Part shown: piece after piece, positions 1 through 6,223 of the stretch | How positions within the stretch are numbered: position 1 is the first letter of the stretch | How the letters are laid out: each line of letters begins with the position of its first letter | Notes under the pieces: generated by a model | What the model saw: the letters and a program-made list of their open reading frames with translations, nothing else | What the model was told of the DNA's origin: nothing | Database searches by the model: none | Program-made: the position numbers and the translations under genes | From: Thiobacillus sp. | GTDB lineage: Bacteria; Pseudomonadota; Gammaproteobacteria; Burkholderiales; Thiobacillaceae | Direction: 5' to 3' | Assembly: GCA_020216925.1 (NCBI GenBank) | Contig: JAIWOL010000071.1 | Location: 1-10,000, forward strand | DNA length: 10,000 nucleotides

Positions 1-86
1 CGGGTTTGGATTGGAATTGCTGGCGGTTTTGGATTGGAATGAGTGGCGGTTTTGGAGTGGAATGAGTGGCGGTTTTGGAGTGGAAT
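1..86. repeat. 23-bp tandem repeat at left edge
   Basis: A 23-bp unit is repeated head to tail: a partial copy at 1-17, then copies at 18-40, 41-63 and 64-86. The last two copies are identical. The copy at 18-40 differs from them at four positions, and 1-17 differs from the matching part of 18-40 at one position. The core is GGCGGTTTTGGAGTGGAAT. Because 23 is not a multiple of three, each copy shifts the reading frame. The array runs directly into the cytochrome-like reading frame and may extend beyond the window. It has no spacers, so it is not a CRISPR array. It could be a genuine variable-number repeat or an assembly artefact. Confidence 0.9.
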
Positions 87-430
87 ATGCACGCAAGCAG
101 CAGGCCTGTACCGAGTGCCATACCAGCGCGGTCACCAGCATGGCAAAGGCCGAAGACTGGTTCGCCGACAAGGATCTCGACTACACCGGCATGGGGCCCA
201 AGGAAACCTGCGAGTTCATCAAGACCACGCATCACGGCAAGACCGGCACCCCGGCCGCCATGCTGTCCCATCTGCTGACCGACCCGCGCATCCTCTGGGC
301 CATCAAGGGCGGCCTGCCCAACGCCGGCGCCCTGCCCATGGGCAAAAAAGCCGAACTGATTCCCGGCGACATCGACGAGTGGCGCACCCAGGTCGCAGCC
401 TGGATCAACGGCGGCATGAAGTGTGAATAG
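2..430 (+). CDS. c-type cytochrome-like protein, 5' end unclear
   Basis: The frame is open from the window edge and stops at 428-430. From the only early in-frame ATG (62) it would give 122 residues. A haem c attachment motif CTECH lies at residues 16-20 of that version, and a Met in LPMGKK near residue 93 is a candidate axial ligand. The C-terminal half (TDPRILWAIKGG, then IPGDIDEW and a final GGMKCE) looks like a small mono-haem periplasmic cytochrome, but I cannot name the family. Haem c attachment happens in the periplasm, so a signal peptide is required. None is visible: the codons before residue 8 come from the 23-bp repeat and encode a Trp-rich non-signal sequence. Either the true 5' end lies outside the window or the gene is disrupted. 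The end overlaps the rhodanese gene by 8 bp, suggesting an operon. Confidence 0.65.
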   Translation, partial: GFGLELLAVLDWNEWRFWSGMSGGFGVEYARKQQACTECHTSAVTSMAKAEDWFADKDLDYTGMGPKETCEFIKTTHHGKTGTPAAMLSHLLTDPRILWAIKGGLPNAGALPMGKKAELIPGDIDEWRTQVAAWINGGMKCE

Positions 431-1109
431 GCCCGTCTTGCACATGGGCCGGCGACTGGGCGCGCTTTGCCTGCTCGCCGTCTTGGCCCCCGGCGCGCCG
501 CGTGCCGAGGACGCGGCGGGCCGCGAGGTCCGCATCACCCACGAGCTGTCGAGCGTTACCGTGCTGCATCGCGGCAAGCCCGTGGTGATCGAGCGCAACC
601 CGGATACCGAAAACACCATCGAGCCGGATTTCGCCCTCACCTCGCGGCCCTGCCCGCCCTTCTGCGTTTTGCCGATGACTCTTGCACCGGGCGTGGAAAC
701 CCTGGGCGAACTCGAACTCATCGGCTATCTGCAACAGGTCGGCAAGAACAGCGGCGTACTGGTCATCGATTCGCGCGACGGCTCCTGGCCGCAACGTTCC
801 GGCGTCATTCCCGGTGCGGTGCTGCTGCCCTGGCAGAAACTGCACCCGGCGCACGCCAGTGCCGCCGAAATTGCCGACACCCTGCAATTCCAGTTTGGCG
901 CGGCACGGCAGGACGGCCTGTGGAATTTTGCCGGGGCCAAAACCCTGGTTTTTTACTGCAACGGCCCCTGGTGCGGCCAATCCCCCACCAACATCAGGCA
1001 GTTGCTGGCCTTGGGCTATCCCGCGCACAAGCTCAAGTGGTACCGCGGCGGCATCCAGGACTGGAAAGCCCTGGGACTGACAACTGTGCCATACGACAAC
1101 ACGCCTTAA
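423..1109 (+). CDS. exported rhodanese-like domain protein
   Basis: This 228-residue protein carries one rhodanese fold at roughly residues 95-220. The first rhodanese signature reads VLVIDSRDG...GVIPGAVLLPW (113-137), the active-site loop is YCNGPWCGQS (178-187), and the second signature is WYRGGIQDWKALG (206-218). Cys179 sits where rhodaneses carry the persulfide-forming cysteine; Cys184 lies in the same loop. A further pair, CPPFC (77-81), lies before the domain. The N-terminus is a signal peptide ending near PRA|ED (residue 28), so the protein is periplasmic. It probably handles sulfane sulfur or thiols; the substrate is not readable. The GTG start at 423 overlaps the cytochrome gene. ATG at 444 is an equally good start that also keeps a complete signal peptide, and neither has a strong ribosome-binding site. 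Confidence 0.85.
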   Translation: MNRPVLHMGRRLGALCLLAVLAPGAPRAEDAAGREVRITHELSSVTVLHRGKPVVIERNPDTENTIEPDFALTSRPCPPFCVLPMTLAPGVETLGELELIGYLQQVGKNSGVLVIDSRDGSWPQRSGVIPGAVLLPWQKLHPAHASAAEIADTLQFQFGAARQDGLWNFAGAKTLVFYCNGPWCGQSPTNIRQLLALGYPAHKLKWYRGGIQDWKALGLTTVPYDNTP

Positions 1110-1120
1110 TCCGTTATCAT
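1093..1120 (+). promoter_or_regulatory. candidate sigma70 promoter for the DUF302 gene
   Basis: ACGACA at 1093-1098 (four of six matches to TTGACA) and TATCAT at 1115-1120 (five of six matches to TATAAT) are separated by 16 bp. They lie across the end of the rhodanese gene and the 69-bp gap before the DUF302 gene. The match is modest and read by eye; readthrough from the rhodanese gene is also possible. Confidence 0.3.
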
Positions 1121-1178
1121 CCGCTGCATAAACCGGCCTGATCCACAGGCTTTCAGAACCGTCCGGAGGAATTTTCCC

Positions 1179-1892
1179 ATGACCAAACTGCTGTCCACGC
1201 TCGTTTTCGCCCTGGGTGCGGGACTCGCCCTGCCTGCACTGGCCCAGACCCCGGCCTACCCCAACACCACCAATCCCTACCTCAAGAATGTTCCCGCCCC
1301 CGCGCCGAACCCCATGACCCTGCTGCCCAAGGGCAGCGGCGCGATGAAAGACGCCATTCCCTGGGCAATGTCGGCCACGCCGACCGCCGAACAGAAAAAA
1401 CAGCTGATGAAATCCATGATGCCGCTGATGGCGAACATGGGCCTGAACATCCGCGACGTCATGAACTACATGACAACCAAATACCAGGCCAAGGCAGGCG
1501 TATCCTTCGACGACGTGGTCGAATCCATGAAACTGCGCGCCAACCAGCTCAACCTGAAGCTGGTCGGCCATTCGCCCATGATCAAGGACATCCAGGCCGT
1601 GCTGGGCGACACCACCAGCCCGCGCATGGAAGTGTTCCACTTCTGCGACATCGCCGCCGGTCGCGAAATCATGAAGCTGGTTCCTGAAGCCATCGTCTAT
1701 CTGCCCTGCCGCATCGCGGTCATGGAAGACGACAAGAGAAACGTCTGGGTACTGACCCTGGACTGGGACATGGCGTGGCTCGACAGCATCAACGGCTCGA
1801 TGGGAATCACCCCGGAAATCGCCAAGATGGCAGTGGAAATCCGCGACAAGATGGACAACGTCATGCGCGCAGGCGCAAACGGCGACCTCTGA
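1179..1892 (+). CDS. secreted DUF302 domain protein
   Basis: The product has 237 residues and a signal peptide ending ALA|Q at residue 22. A Pro/Asn-rich stretch follows (about 23-50, including TTNPYL), then a Met-rich helical segment (about 56-100, with LMKSMMPLMANMG). A DUF302-type domain covers about 104-207. Its readable parts are SFDDVVESMK, MEVFHFCDIAAGREIM and IVYLPCRIAVMED, with Cys156 and Cys177 as the only cysteines. DUF302 proteins have no settled biochemical function, though they are often found near sulfur- and redox-related genes. The start is well supported by GGAGGA at 1165-1170, 8 bp before the ATG. The gene lies between the rhodanese gene and the Met-rich pair. Its own Met-rich segment and NPYL motif recall the second Met-rich protein, which may mean they share a compartment or ligand. 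Confidence 0.8.
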   Translation: MTKLLSTLVFALGAGLALPALAQTPAYPNTTNPYLKNVPAPAPNPMTLLPKGSGAMKDAIPWAMSATPTAEQKKQLMKSMMPLMANMGLNIRDVMNYMTTKYQAKAGVSFDDVVESMKLRANQLNLKLVGHSPMIKDIQAVLGDTTSPRMEVFHFCDIAAGREIMKLVPEAIVYLPCRIAVMEDDKRNVWVLTLDWDMAWLDSINGSMGITPEIAKMAVEIRDKMDNVMRAGANGDL

Positions 1893-1893
1893 T

Positions 1894-1907
1894 CCGGCCG
1901 CAGCCGG
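1894..1907. other. small GC-rich hairpin after DUF302 gene
   Basis: CCGGC (1894-1898) and GCCGG (1903-1907) form a 5-bp stem with a CGCA loop just after the DUF302 stop. No T-run follows, so it is at best a weak transcription stop or an mRNA 3' end stabiliser. Confidence 0.3.
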
Positions 1908-1925
1908 CCGGGGCGTACCTTCGCC

Positions 1926-1954
1926 TTGGCCTGGTCGTCCGGACGCACTAGACT
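1926..1954 (+). promoter_or_regulatory. candidate promoter for first Met-rich gene
   Basis: TTGGCC at 1926-1931 and TAGACT at 1949-1954 are separated by exactly 17 bp, each with four matches to the sigma70 consensus. The predicted start near 1961 would give a leader of about 80 nt before the ATG at 2043. This falls in the largest gap of the left block (1893-2042), where a promoter would be expected. The rest of that gap shows no other feature I can support. Confidence 0.35.
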
Positions 1955-2042
1955 GCATGAGCGTTACCCCGTAGCAACTTGCGCAATCCGCTGGCCTTCA
2001 GCGAACGCTCGCCGGACAACCGGCACCAATCGGAGATTTACC

Positions 2043-2399
2043 ATGAACACACGCAAACTCGCACTCGCCGCCGCCCTGCTGGCCAGCCCCCTGGCGCACG
2101 CTCAATTCGGCATGGAGCAGATGATGAACCCCATGGCCATGATGGGTCCGATGATGGCGCCGATGGGCATGATGGCGCCGATGATGGGCGGCATGACCCC
2201 CATGATGGGTTCGATGATGGCGCCGATGAACATGATGGGCCCGATGATGCAGCCCATGAACCAGATGGCCGCTCCCATGGGCGCGATGATGGCACCCATG
2301 GCGCCCATGATGTTTCCCATGCCCCCCATGATGTTTCCCATGCCCCCCATGATGATGCCGCCTGCCGCGCCGGCCGCTGAACCCGCTCCGGCCAAATAA
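2043..2399 (+). CDS. exported Met-rich low-complexity protein 1
   Basis: The product has 118 residues. A signal peptide (1-20, ending AHA|QFG) is followed by a 98-residue mature chain in which I count 38 methionines. These are arranged as MM or M separated by Pro, Gly or Ala pairs, as in GPMMAPMGMMAPMMGG. There is no cysteine or histidine in the mature part. The tail is Ala/Pro-rich and ends in Lys. A 21-nt unit encoding PMMFPMP is perfectly duplicated at 2304-2324 and 2325-2345. CGGAG at 2030-2034 supports the ATG. No enzyme fold is recognisable. By analogy with the periplasmic Met-rich peptide MrpX of Azospira, it could be an oxidant sink; the spaced Met residues would also suit Cu(I) binding. 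A structural role is a third option. The export signal is clear, the function is not. Confidence 0.85.
   Translation: MNTRKLALAAALLASPLAHAQFGMEQMMNPMAMMGPMMAPMGMMAPMMGGMTPMMGSMMAPMNMMGPMMQPMNQMAAPMGAMMAPMAPMMFPMPPMMFPMPPMMMPPAAPAAEPAPAK
2304..2345 (+). repeat. perfect 21-bp duplication inside Met-rich gene 1
   Basis: Two identical adjacent 21-nt units (2304-2324 and 2325-2345) each encode PMMFPMP. Perfect nucleotide identity suggests a recent in-frame slippage or duplication event, a likely route by which the Met-rich region grows. Confidence 0.85.
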
Positions 2400-2412
2400 G
2401 CTTTCCCTGCCC

Positions 2413-2444
2413 TCGAGCCCGCCTGCCGCGGGCTCGATTTGTTT
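2413..2444 (+). terminator. intrinsic terminator between Met-rich genes
   Basis: A perfect 10-bp GC-rich stem (2413-2422 with 2428-2437) closes a 5-nt loop CTGCC and is followed by TTTGTTT. The stem is strong and the T-tract is broken by one G. It lies 13 bp after the stop of the first Met-rich gene, so it probably ends or attenuates that transcript before the second gene. Confidence 0.7.
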
Positions 2445-2486
2445 CAGCCCCGCCAGACAAACTGGCTCACCCCGGAGTTTCCAACC

Positions 2487-3116
2487 ATGAATGCCCGCAC
2501 CCTGACCCTCGCCCTGCTGCTCGCCGGTTCGACCGGTGCCCATGCCCAGTTTGGCGGCATGATGAACCCCATGACCATGATGAATCCCATGGGCATGATG
2601 AATCCCATGACCATGATGGCCCCCATGGGCATGATGGCCGCGCCGATGATGATGCCGATGGGGGCCGGCATGATGTCCAGCCAGATGTACAACCCGCAAT
2701 CCATGATGAACCCCTACCTCAATCCCATGGCGGCCGGCAATCCCTACATGAACCAAGGCGGCGGCATGATGAACCCCTTCGCCATGATGCAGCCCGCGCC
2801 GGCCTACGGCGGATACGCCGCCCCGGCTGCGCCGGCCATGCCGTTCTTCCCCGCAGCCCCGGCTCCGGCACAACAAATGGCACCCATGCCCTATTTCCCG
2901 GCCATGCCCGCAGCCGCCCCGGCTCACGGCTATGCCGCGCCCGCGCCCGCCTACCCCATGATGATGCCGGCCGCCCCGACTGCCGCACCGCAGGCTGCCG
3001 CACCGCAGGCTGCCGCGCCGACCGCCAATCCTTTCGATCCTTCGGTCTGGATGCAGATGATGGGCGGCATGATGGCAGTTCAGCCCGCAACGCCTGCCGC
3101 CCCCGAAACCAAGTAA
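2487..3116 (+). CDS. exported Met-rich low-complexity protein 2
   Basis: The product has 209 residues and looks like a paralogue of the preceding protein. The signal peptide (1-20) ends in the same AHA|QFG junction; 14 of the first 23 residues are identical, and both chains end in an Ala/Pro-rich tail with a final Lys. I count 41 Met in the 189-residue mature chain, densest in the first 60 residues (NPMTMMNPMGMM pattern). A segment with NPYLNP and GNPYMNQGG follows, then Pro/Ala/Tyr-rich sequence and a C-terminal patch WMQMMGGMM. Mature cysteines are absent. CGGAG at 2473-2477 lies 9 bp before the ATG, as in gene 1. Like its neighbour it is a candidate for oxidant buffering, Cu(I) binding or a structural coat. 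The NPY-type motifs and tyrosines leave a structural role open, for example on sulfur granules. No function is established. Confidence 0.85.
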   Translation: MNARTLTLALLLAGSTGAHAQFGGMMNPMTMMNPMGMMNPMTMMAPMGMMAAPMMMPMGAGMMSSQMYNPQSMMNPYLNPMAAGNPYMNQGGGMMNPFAMMQPAPAYGGYAAPAAPAMPFFPAAPAPAQQMAPMPYFPAMPAAAPAHGYAAPAPAYPMMMPAAPTAAPQAAAPQAAAPTANPFDPSVWMQMMGGMMAVQPATPAAPETK

Positions 3117-3124
3117 ACCCCCCG

Positions 3125-3146
3125 CCCGTTCCGCCGCAGGAACGGG
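3125..3146 (+). other. hairpin before the tlpA-like gene
   Basis: CCCGTTCC (3125-3132) and GGAACGGG (3139-3146) form a perfect 8-bp stem with loop GCCGCA. No T-tract follows, and the next ATG is at 3163, so it is not a clear terminator. It occupies the only purine-rich sequence upstream of that start and might affect translation of the thioredoxin. Confidence 0.4.
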
Positions 3147-3162
3147 ACCGGCTGGCGAATCC

Positions 3163-3693
3163 ATGCCCCGCTTCCGGCTGTTTGCCGTGCTCATTGCGCT
3201 GGCGGCCCTCGCCGCCGGCGTGTGGTTTGGGCGTGGACATTACGCGCCTGCGGCAAGCGATGCTGCCGCACTCGCGGCGCTGCACCAGGCCAGCTACCCT
3301 GACCCCCAGGGCCGGTCACAGGCGCTGGCGCAGTGGGCAGGCAGGCTGCGGGTGGTGAACTTCTGGGCCAGCTGGTGCGCGCCCTGCAGGGAAGAAATGC
3401 CGGATTTCGACGCGCTGGCCCGTCGCTATCGGCACAAAGGCGTCGAATTCATCGGCATTGCCGTCGATACAGAAGCCAACGTGCAGGCTTTTCTCCAAAA
3501 GCAACCCGTCAGTTACCCCATTCTCATCGGCGGCGGAAACGCGCACCTGCTGGCACGCCAGCTTGGCAATGCCACCGGGGCCTTGCCGTACACGCTGGTT
3601 CTCGACCGGGAGGGCAGGGTTGTGATTCGCCATCTGGGCCGCCTGCCCCGTGCCACACTCGACGCTGTCCTGCGCGAAAACCTGGCGCATTGA
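3163..3693 (+). CDS. membrane-anchored TlpA/ResA-family thioredoxin
   Basis: The 176-residue protein has an uncleaved-looking hydrophobic anchor (about 6-23) and a thioredoxin-like domain from about 60. The redox centre is WCAPC (71-75) in VVNFWASWCAPCREEMP. The cis-proline is Pro142 in GALPYTLVLD, preceded by the FIGIAVD strand typical of TlpA/ResA. Such proteins reduce disulfides in periplasmic clients such as apocytochromes or copper-site proteins. The actual client here is unknown; the neighbouring rhodanese, DUF302 protein and cytochrome contain cysteines, whereas the two Met-rich proteins do not. The gene starts 46 bp after the second Met-rich gene. In Betaproteobacteria a gene of this type often precedes aroQ-accB-accC, so its link to the left block may be positional only. 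Confidence 0.88.
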   Translation: MPRFRLFAVLIALAALAAGVWFGRGHYAPAASDAAALAALHQASYPDPQGRSQALAQWAGRLRVVNFWASWCAPCREEMPDFDALARRYRHKGVEFIGIAVDTEANVQAFLQKQPVSYPILIGGGNAHLLARQLGNATGALPYTLVLDREGRVVIRHLGRLPRATLDAVLRENLAH

Positions 3694-3728
3694 GAATCGA
3701 CGCACGGAAGCGATTTAGCGTCAATATC

Positions 3729-3758
3729 TAGACAATTTGTATTCATTTACGGCAAACT
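3729..3758 (+). promoter_or_regulatory. AT-rich candidate promoter before aroQ
   Basis: The 72-bp gap between the tlpA-like gene and aroQ contains an AT-rich island (about 3714-3750) that stands out in this GC-rich sequence. TAGACA at 3729-3734 matches the -35 box at five of six positions, but the best -10 at 18-bp spacing (CAAACT, 3753-3758) is poor and very close to the ATG. A promoter for the aroQ-accBC unit is plausible here; the exact boxes are uncertain. Confidence 0.25.
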
Positions 3759-3765
3759 CGCCGCC

Positions 3766-4296
3766 ATGACGCTCAAGCGAACCGGTCGCACGACGACCCC
3801 ATCCGTGCCGAATCTGCGCCCGCATATCCTGGTGCTGCACGGCCCCAATCTCAATCTGCTCGGCAGCCGCGAGCCCAAACACTACGGGCTGGTTACGCTC
3901 GATGCCATCAACCGGGCGCTGACTGCGCGCGGCGAAGCGGCCGGCGCGCTGGTCGAAACCTTCCAGCACAATCACGAAGGCGCGCTGGTCGACCGCATCC
4001 ACCAGGCGGCGCGCGACCAGGTCGACTTCATCATCATCAACCCCGCCGCCTACACGCACACCAGCGTGGCCATGCGCGATGCGCTGGCGGCGGTTGCCAT
4101 CCCCTTCGTCGAAGTGCATCTGTCCAACGTCCATGTCCGGGAAGCCTTCCGCCGCCACTCCTATTTCTCCGATCTCGCGGTCGGCGTCATAACGGGGCTG
4201 GGCGCGCACGGCTACGAACTCGCGCTGGAACACGCACTCCGGCATCATCAAAACAGGACTGCCCATGGATCTCAGAAAACTGAAAAAGCTCATTGA
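3766..4296 (+). CDS. aroQ: type II 3-dehydroquinate dehydratase
   Basis: AroQ converts 3-dehydroquinate to 3-dehydroshikimate in the shikimate pathway; it is cytosolic and usually dodecameric. The 176 residues contain all family signatures: [17 protein letters not shown] (21-37), [19 protein letters not shown] (91-100) and [20 protein letters not shown]. Expected catalytic residues are present: Asn28, Arg35, Tyr40, Glu116, His118 and Arg125. The family is typically near 145-150 residues. The surplus is about 15 residues at the N-terminus and a tail after about 160. A GTG at codon 14 (3805) would give a canonical N-terminus, so the ATG at 3766 is not certain. The tail arises because the frame runs 32 bp into accB, which implies tight coupling. 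Confidence 0.95.
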   Translation: MTLKRTGRTTTPSVPNLRPHILVLHGPNLNLLGSREPKHYGLVTLDAINRALTARGEAAGALVETFQHNHEGALVDRIHQAARDQVDFIIINPAAYTHTSVAMRDALAAVAIPFVEVHLSNVHVREAFRRHSYFSDLAVGVITGLGAHGYELALEHALRHHQNRTAHGSQKTEKAH

Positions 4297-4714
4297 CCTG
4301 GTACAGGAATCGGGTATCGCCGAGCTGGAAATCACCGAGGGCGAAGAAAAAGTCCGCATCGCCAAGAGCATAGCCGGCACCCCCATGATGATGGCCCCCC
4401 AGCAGCATTACCTGCCGGCGGCGGCGCCTGCGGCGGCACCGGCAGCGCCTGCGGCCCCGGAGGAAGACGCCATTCCCGAAGGCCATGTCGTGCGTTCACC
4501 CATGGTGGGCACCTTTTATCGCGCCCCCGCGCCGGGCGCCAACAATTTTGTCGAAGTCGGCCAGAATGTCGGCGCGGGAGATACCCTCTGCATCATCGAG
4601 GCCATGAAACTGCTGAACGAAATCGAAGCGGATCAGGGCGGCGTCATCAAAGCCATCCTGGTCGAAAACGGCCAGCCGGTGGAATACGGCGAACCGCTGT
4701 TTGTCATTGCCTGA
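4265..4714 (+). CDS. accB: acetyl-CoA carboxylase biotin carrier protein
   Basis: The 149-residue BCCP carries biotin between the carboxylase and transferase halves of acetyl-CoA carboxylase, the first step of fatty-acid synthesis. The N-terminal part ([20 protein letters not shown]) is the usual dimerisation region. An Ala/Pro-rich flexible linker covers about 50-68. The biotinyl domain (about 72-149) has the thumb-containing [15 protein letters not shown] and the biotinylation site EAMKLLNE, with Lys115 as the modified lysine. The start overlaps the last 32 bp of aroQ, with AGGA about 7 bp upstream. The biotin carboxylase gene follows after about 100 bp, the common accB-accC arrangement. 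Confidence 0.97.
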   Translation: MDLRKLKKLIDLVQESGIAELEITEGEEKVRIAKSIAGTPMMMAPQQHYLPAAAPAAAPAAPAAPEEDAIPEGHVVRSPMVGTFYRAPAPGANNFVEVGQNVGAGDTLCIIEAMKLLNEIEADQGGVIKAILVENGQPVEYGEPLFVIA

Positions 4715-4729
4715 TTTGGAGACGGGAAC

Positions 4730-4789
4730 CGGGGGCTGGAATCGGGAGGCCAGGGCGCCGCGCCACGCGGCATGATTTACCGGCCCCCG
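4730..4789. repeat. palindromic spacer between accB and accC
   Basis: The 102-bp accB-accC gap holds nested inverted repeats. CGGGGGC (4730-4736) pairs with GCCCCCG (4783-4789). Near the centre GCCGC (4757-4761) pairs with GCGGC (4767-4771) around GCCAC. GGAATCGGGA-like words flank the centre on the left and their complement recurs on the right. There is no T-run, so it is not an obvious terminator. It could be an RNA-processing or stability element, or a degenerate dispersed intergenic repeat. Confidence 0.4.
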
Positions 4790-4816
4790 AATCCTCGCTT
4801 CTGGCCCCTAACACGC

Positions 4817-6166
<1,350 letters not shown>

Positions 6167-6223
6167 ACGGGGCGCGGTGAACGGATATAGCCGCTTGCCG
6201 CCAACTGCTGACCGCGCATCCAC

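Noticed and set aside
1..86. CRISPR array at the left edge
   Set aside because: Copies are directly adjacent with no spacers and the unit is not partly palindromic, so it is a simple tandem repeat.
405..1958. Long minus-strand open frame of 517 codons across the rhodanese and DUF302 genes
   Set aside because: It is the mirror of two well-supported plus-strand genes with signal peptides and domain motifs. Its product is low-complexity Gly/His/Arg-rich with no recognisable domain, as expected in GC-rich DNA.
1998..3194. Minus-strand frame with striking His/Gly-rich repeats (GGHHGHGIHHAHG-like)
   Set aside because: ATG codons of the Met-rich genes read as CAT (His) on the opposite strand, so the His repeats are a by-product of the Met repeats. 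The frame spans both genes and the terminator, and has no signal of its own.
4772..4816. Upstream in-frame ATG for accC at 4772
   Set aside because: The added 15 residues match no biotin carboxylase N-terminus and come from the palindromic spacer. Starting at 4817 gives the E. coli length and residue numbering.
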